Source of the DNA: Thermolongibacillus altinsuensis
GTDB taxonomy: Bacteria; Bacillota; Bacilli; Bacillales; Anoxybacillaceae
NCBI RefSeq assembly: GCF_004341205.1
Contig: NZ_SLUL01000006.1
Coordinates: forward strand, 1 to 64,000
DNA length: 64,000 bases
Reading direction: 5' to 3'
Shown here: positions 60,840 to 64,000 of the stretch, piece by piece
Layout of the letters: every line of letters starts with the position of its first letter
Position numbering within the stretch: position 1 is the stretch's first letter
The notes under the pieces: model-generated
Told to the model about the DNA's origin: nothing
The model's input: only the letters and a program-made list of their open reading frames with translations
Databases searched by the model: none
Program-made: the position numbers and the translations under genes

Positions 60840-62778
60840 AACGAAAATGTTCAAGAATAAATGGTGGAATTTGATCATTGCGAAATGCTTGAATGTCGAT
60901 GGAGCCATTTTCATAGAAAAAGGCGACAATGTAATCTGCATTCTCTTCCCAAGATGAAGCGCGCAAGCATTGTTCAATCTGTTCTTTATCTGTAATTTTC
61001 CATCCGCTTCCTTCTTGCACAATCATCTCTTTTTGCCATTCGTAAACAGGTTTCTTTTCTTTATTTTCGATCACCAGCGTATAACGAACATCGTTAGCGG
61101 TCATGCGCGCTTTATCTAATAAGTGATTTTCTTTTAACCATTCATCGAGACGATCGTATGATTTTTTCCATGGGATGTTCATTCGCTTATTGTCGGCCCA
61201 TAAAACTTCGATATCTCCCCACTGATAACCGCGAGCATCAATTAAACTTTCAAATGTTTCATTTTCAAGCTCTTGTTGAACAGTTGTAAGAAATGAATCG
61301 ATTTGCTTTCGGTCTCGCAACTGAATCATTTTTCCTGACGAAGAAATGGAAACTTGTAGTATATCATCGAAACGATGGACTCGCAAAAGTGGATAGTAGT
61401 TTTGCTTATATTCTTTCGATTCAACAATCGCAGCGTAAAAATTTTTATATGGTTCGACTGGAACAGTATAAGAACGCACGATTCGTTTTCCATTTTTTAA
61501 ATCATAACCGATGACGACATTGCGTAAGTCTCGATCATCATTTTGAAATGAAACCTTTGGCCGATCTTTGATAAGCTGTTGATGGAATAGATAAATATTT
61601 TCAATGTTCTCTTTTTGATAGAAAAATGGGCTAATGCCTTCCTCGTTGTTTTCAAAATAATAAATCGAATCACCAAAATATGCCCGTTCAATGTCAGCTA
61701 AAGATGGAATCCGCTTTTCATATCCGGTGATATCTGCTTTTAGAAGAAGACCAATGGCAATGATGACAAGAGAGTAACCAACATAACCTTTCCAACGGGC
61801 AAATACGCGCCATGTTTTTTCTAAAATCATTTCGGCAATGAAATAACCGATTAACGAAGCAAAGATGTAACCAAAAATCGTCCAACGAATATCGCCTTGC
61901 ATTTCACCGAAATATAAGCCGCCAACGAGCATAACACAAAACGTAAATCCGTATTTAAATACTGGTTGAAGAGAACGAAAAGCGATTGCATCCGTTGCCG
62001 TTTCAATATGACGTTTTTTGTACAACCATATCGACACCCCGTAAAACACAACAATCAATACGATGTATATACTAATTTCAAGCGGTTGAAAAGGCCGAGA
62101 AATGAGTTGAGTAACTCGAATAAATGGAACGAGGTTTTCGAGTTTTTGAGATAAGTAATAATCATAGGCAAAACCGTACAAAAAGTATTTTAAATTTAAT
62201 GTAAACAAAACGATCATGCCAGCGGGAAACAAAAATAAAATATAGGCGAAAATTCCTTGTAAAACCGACATTCCTGTGAACATGCCGACAAAAACGGTTC
62301 CGAAATAGAAAAACAAGTCGATGATGATTGTCCATAACGTCCATTCAATGATTTGTTTCATTGAAAATAAATCGATTGAAAAAGCAGGTTGTAATAAAGC
62401 AATGATGATGGCAATCGCAACAACAGGGACGATGATGATCGATGCGCCAACGAAAACATGTTGATGAAAAAGGGATTCGCGTTTAAGCGGCAAGCTATGA
62501 ATATAATCGGCAGAAAGTTTCACTTGCATATAACGAAATAAAAATACCGCCAGTAATATGGGGATGATAAACATAAGCAAAAATTGAATACCACTTGAGA
62601 CAGCAAATAAATGTTTAGAGTGATAATAAGAAAACCAATTTTCATCGATGTACATCATTAAAATGTGAATCGGCAGTGCAAATAGTAGTCCGAGAAAGTA
62701 GATGATGGCAATCCAGCCGACATTGCGGATGCTTTGGATAAAGATTCCACGATTAAAGAATGATATTTTCGATAGCAT
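60838..62778 (-). CDS. ABC transporter permease with DUF6449-like C-terminal domain
   Basis: The 646-residue protein has about eight to ten membrane segments in its first ~375 residues and a long extracytoplasmic domain after that (about 380-646), rich in strands, with YKNFYAAIVESKEYKQNY and LLRVHRFDDILQVSISSSGK. It resembles the permeases of the YtrC/YtrD kind in B. subtilis ytr operons, which respond to cell-wall stress. The ATG at 62778 with GGGGGATAAAGGG upstream overlaps the end of the ATPase gene, which indicates coupling. Confidence 0.8.
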   Translation of the reverse strand: MLSKISFFNRGIFIQSIRNVGWIAIIYFLGLLFALPIHILMMYIDENWFSYYHSKHLFAVSSGIQFLLMFIIPILLAVFLFRYMQVKLSADYIHSLPLKRESLFHQHVFVGASIIIVPVVAIAIIIALLQPAFSIDLFSMKQIIEWTLWTIIIDLFFYFGTVFVGMFTGMSVLQGIFAYILFLFPAGMIVLFTLNLKYFLYGFAYDYYLSQKLENLVPFIRVTQLISRPFQPLEISIYIVLIVVFYGVSIWLYKKRHIETATDAIAFRSLQPVFKYGFTFCVMLVGGLYFGEMQGDIRWTIFGYIFASLIGYFIAEMILEKTWRVFARWKGYVGYSLVIIAIGLLLKADITGYEKRIPSLADIERAYFGDSIYYFENNEEGISPFFYQKENIENIYLFHQQLIKDRPKVSFQNDDRDLRNVVIGYDLKNGKRIVRSYTVPVEPYKNFYAAIVESKEYKQNYYPLLRVHRFDDILQVSISSSGKMIQLRDRKQIDSFLTTVQQELENETFESLIDARGYQWGDIEVLWADNKRMNIPWKKSYDRLDEWLKENHLLDKARMTANDVRYTLVIENKEKKPVYEWQKEMIVQEGSGWKITDKEQIEQCLRASSWEENADYIVAFFYENGSIDIQAFRNDQIPPFILEHFR

Positions 62779-63652
62779 ACCCTTTATCCCCCATTTCATA
62801 AATGAAAATTTCTTCTAACGTCAATGGCAGAAGATCAAACAAAATCGGATTGTGCGCTTGAATATGTTTAGTAATCTTTTCTTCTTTTCCACGGACAATA
62901 CATAATAGCACACTTCCACGTTGTTCTTTATAAAGAATATCCATATTCTGTAAGAATAGATCAGGAATGGGACCTTTGAACGCAACTTGAATCTTATGAA
63001 TATCTGTTTTTAAATCGTCTAGTTCTTTTTCAAGAATCAATGTCCCTTGATGTAAAATGCCGATGCGGTCACAAAGATCTTCGACTTCGCGTAAATTGTG
63101 CGAAGAAATTAAGACCGTCATTTCTCTTTCGGCAACATCTTGGAATAATAGATTTTTCACTTTTTGTCGCATGACGGCATCGAGTCCATCGAGCGGTTCA
63201 TCTAAAATGAGCACATCGGGAAGGGCTGATAACGTGAGCCAAAAAGCGACTTGTCTTTGCATTCCTTTGGACATCCGTTGAATTTTTTTGTTTACATCAA
63301 TCGGGAACAGTTCTTTTAATTTATGAAACCGTTCGTCGCTCCAAGTCGGATAGATACTTTTGTAAAAATCAGCCATTTGTTGTACAGTTGTATGCGGAAA
63401 GAAATATAAAGCATCTGGTAAAAAAAGCGTTCTTTCTTTTCTTTTTACATTTTCAAAAATCGGTTCTCCGTCAATAAAAATCGTTCCGCTATCTTGTCTG
63501 TAAATTCCCGCAATCATTTTTAACAATGTTGTTTTCCCAGCACCGTTAGAGCCGAGTAAACCATAAATGGATCCTTTTGGAACGGTAAAGGTAACCCCTT
63601 TTACTGCCTCCATGTCACTGAACCGTTTGCTTACGTTTTCAACTTGGATCAT
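62753..63652 (-). CDS. ABC transporter ATP-binding protein, YtrB type
   Basis: The 299-residue ATPase has Walker A GSNGAGKTTLLKMI, the signature MSKGMQRQVAFW, Walker B DVLILDEPLDGLDA and the switch His in LISSHNLREVE. It overlaps the regulator gene upstream by 14 bases and the permease gene downstream by 26, a tight operon. Its cargo is unknown; similar systems are linked to bacitracin-type cell-envelope stress. Confidence 0.92.
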   Translation of the reverse strand: MIQVENVSKRFSDMEAVKGVTFTVPKGSIYGLLGSNGAGKTTLLKMIAGIYRQDSGTIFIDGEPIFENVKRKERTLFLPDALYFFPHTTVQQMADFYKSIYPTWSDERFHKLKELFPIDVNKKIQRMSKGMQRQVAFWLTLSALPDVLILDEPLDGLDAVMRQKVKNLLFQDVAEREMTVLISSHNLREVEDLCDRIGILHQGTLILEKELDDLKTDIHKIQVAFKGPIPDLFLQNMDILYKEQRGSVLLCIVRGKEEKITKHIQAHNPILFDLLPLTLEEIFIYEMGDKGYAIENIIL

Positions 63653-64000
63653 TGCTTTCGCCCCCTTTGACCATTTGCTCTGCTTGAGTAAGCATAATTA
63701 AAATTTCTTCCTTTTTAATCCCAATGTATAGCGCTTCTTGAAACAGCTTCATCATTTCTTCTTTTATTTTTTCTATTTTCTCCGTGTTCACCGTTTCTTT
63801 TTTAGCTGCTACAAAGTTGCCTTTTCCAGGAATGGAATAAATATACCCTTCTCTTTCAAGTTCACGATACGCCTTTTGAATGGTATTTGGATTGATTGTC
63901 AATTCTTTTGCTAATAAGCGAACAGACGGTAGCTGCTCGTCTGGTTTAAATACTTCATGAATAATCAATTCTTTTAATTTCTCGACAAGTTGTTCATAAA
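63639..64000 (-). CDS. GntR-family regulator, YtrA type, cut by the window edge
   Basis: The readable C-terminal part (about 119 residues) begins YEQLVEKLKELIIHEVFKPD and holds the GntR winged helix, QLPSVRLLAKELTINPNTIQ then KAYRELEREGYIYSIPGKGN, and a short helical end of the YtrA kind with no large effector domain. The 5' end lies beyond base 64000. It is the first gene of the operon with the ABC genes and probably represses it. Confidence 0.88.
   Translation of the reverse strand, partial: YEQLVEKLKELIIHEVFKPDEQLPSVRLLAKELTINPNTIQKAYRELEREGYIYSIPGKGNFVAAKKETVNTEKIEKIKEEMMKLFQEALYIGIKKEEILIMLTQAEQMVKGGESNDPS

Overview
The window looks like chromosomal DNA of a spore-forming member of the Bacillaceae, probably a moderately thermophilic relative of Geobacillus/Aeribacillus. 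I infer this from the sporulation genes (a Spo0M homologue and two CotB-like coat proteins), the Bacillus-type odhAB operon, strong GGAGG ribosome binding sites, frequent TTG/GTG starts, many U-tailed hairpin terminators and an A+T-rich composition. The genus is a guess. I saw no rRNA, tRNA, CRISPR array or intact prophage.

Layout. 1-6.9 kb is an accessory, decaying zone. It holds an IS21-like end inside a broken gene, a LysE exporter, a methyltransferase bracketed by 28-bp inverted repeats, remnants of two tyrosine recombinases, a free-standing LAGLIDADG endonuclease, small membrane proteins and a truncated dehalogenase. 7-11 kb is odhBA (2-oxoglutarate dehydrogenase E2 and E1). 11.4-14.1 kb carries an isochorismatase-like hydrolase, a GNAT enzyme, a Nudix hydrolase and a TnpB fragment. 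14.2-15.8 kb is a DUF3307-satD pair with an operator-like repeat upstream. 16-24.4 kb holds a tubby-like protein, a DinB polymerase, a deleted enoyl-CoA hydratase, a KamA-type radical SAM enzyme, a nitroreductase, a GNAT enzyme, a lipoprotein and an aldehyde dehydrogenase. 25-32 kb is a metal/oxidant island: arsRBC, chrA, an amino acid permease, a manganese catalase and a Cys/His-rich small protein.

32-40 kb holds a YitT protein, a CNNM/CorC transporter, spo0M with a MerR regulator, nitronate monooxygenase and the pncA-pncB NAD salvage operon. 40-49 kb holds an HxlR regulator, a collapsed uvsE gene, an RNase HI, azoreductase, a possible ADP-ribosyltransferase-fold protein, pirin, a metallo-beta-lactamase-fold hydrolase, a CoA pyrophosphatase and an SGNH hydrolase-ABC transporter operon. 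49-56 kb holds an unusual HAD protein, a glutamine synthetase with GlnR/TnrA-like and cre-like sites, a TauE exporter, a TipA-type MerR regulator, a cold-shock protein, a redoxin and a second ArsB-like transporter. 56-64 kb holds the two CotB-like proteins, a U32/DUF3656 RlhA-like protein and an ytrA-type GntR-ABC operon cut by the right edge.

Common threads. Stress and detoxification genes are dense (arsenic, chromate, peroxide, nitro/azo compounds, nitronates). Gene decay is extensive, with about ten truncated, deleted or frameshifted genes. A family of palindromic elements (37.1, 39.8 and 56.2 kb) sits between genes. The most promising leads are the SatD-DUF3307 pair with its operator, the methyltransferase cassette, the palindromic element family, and the CNNM gene whose Shine-Dalgarno is separated from its start by a hairpin.
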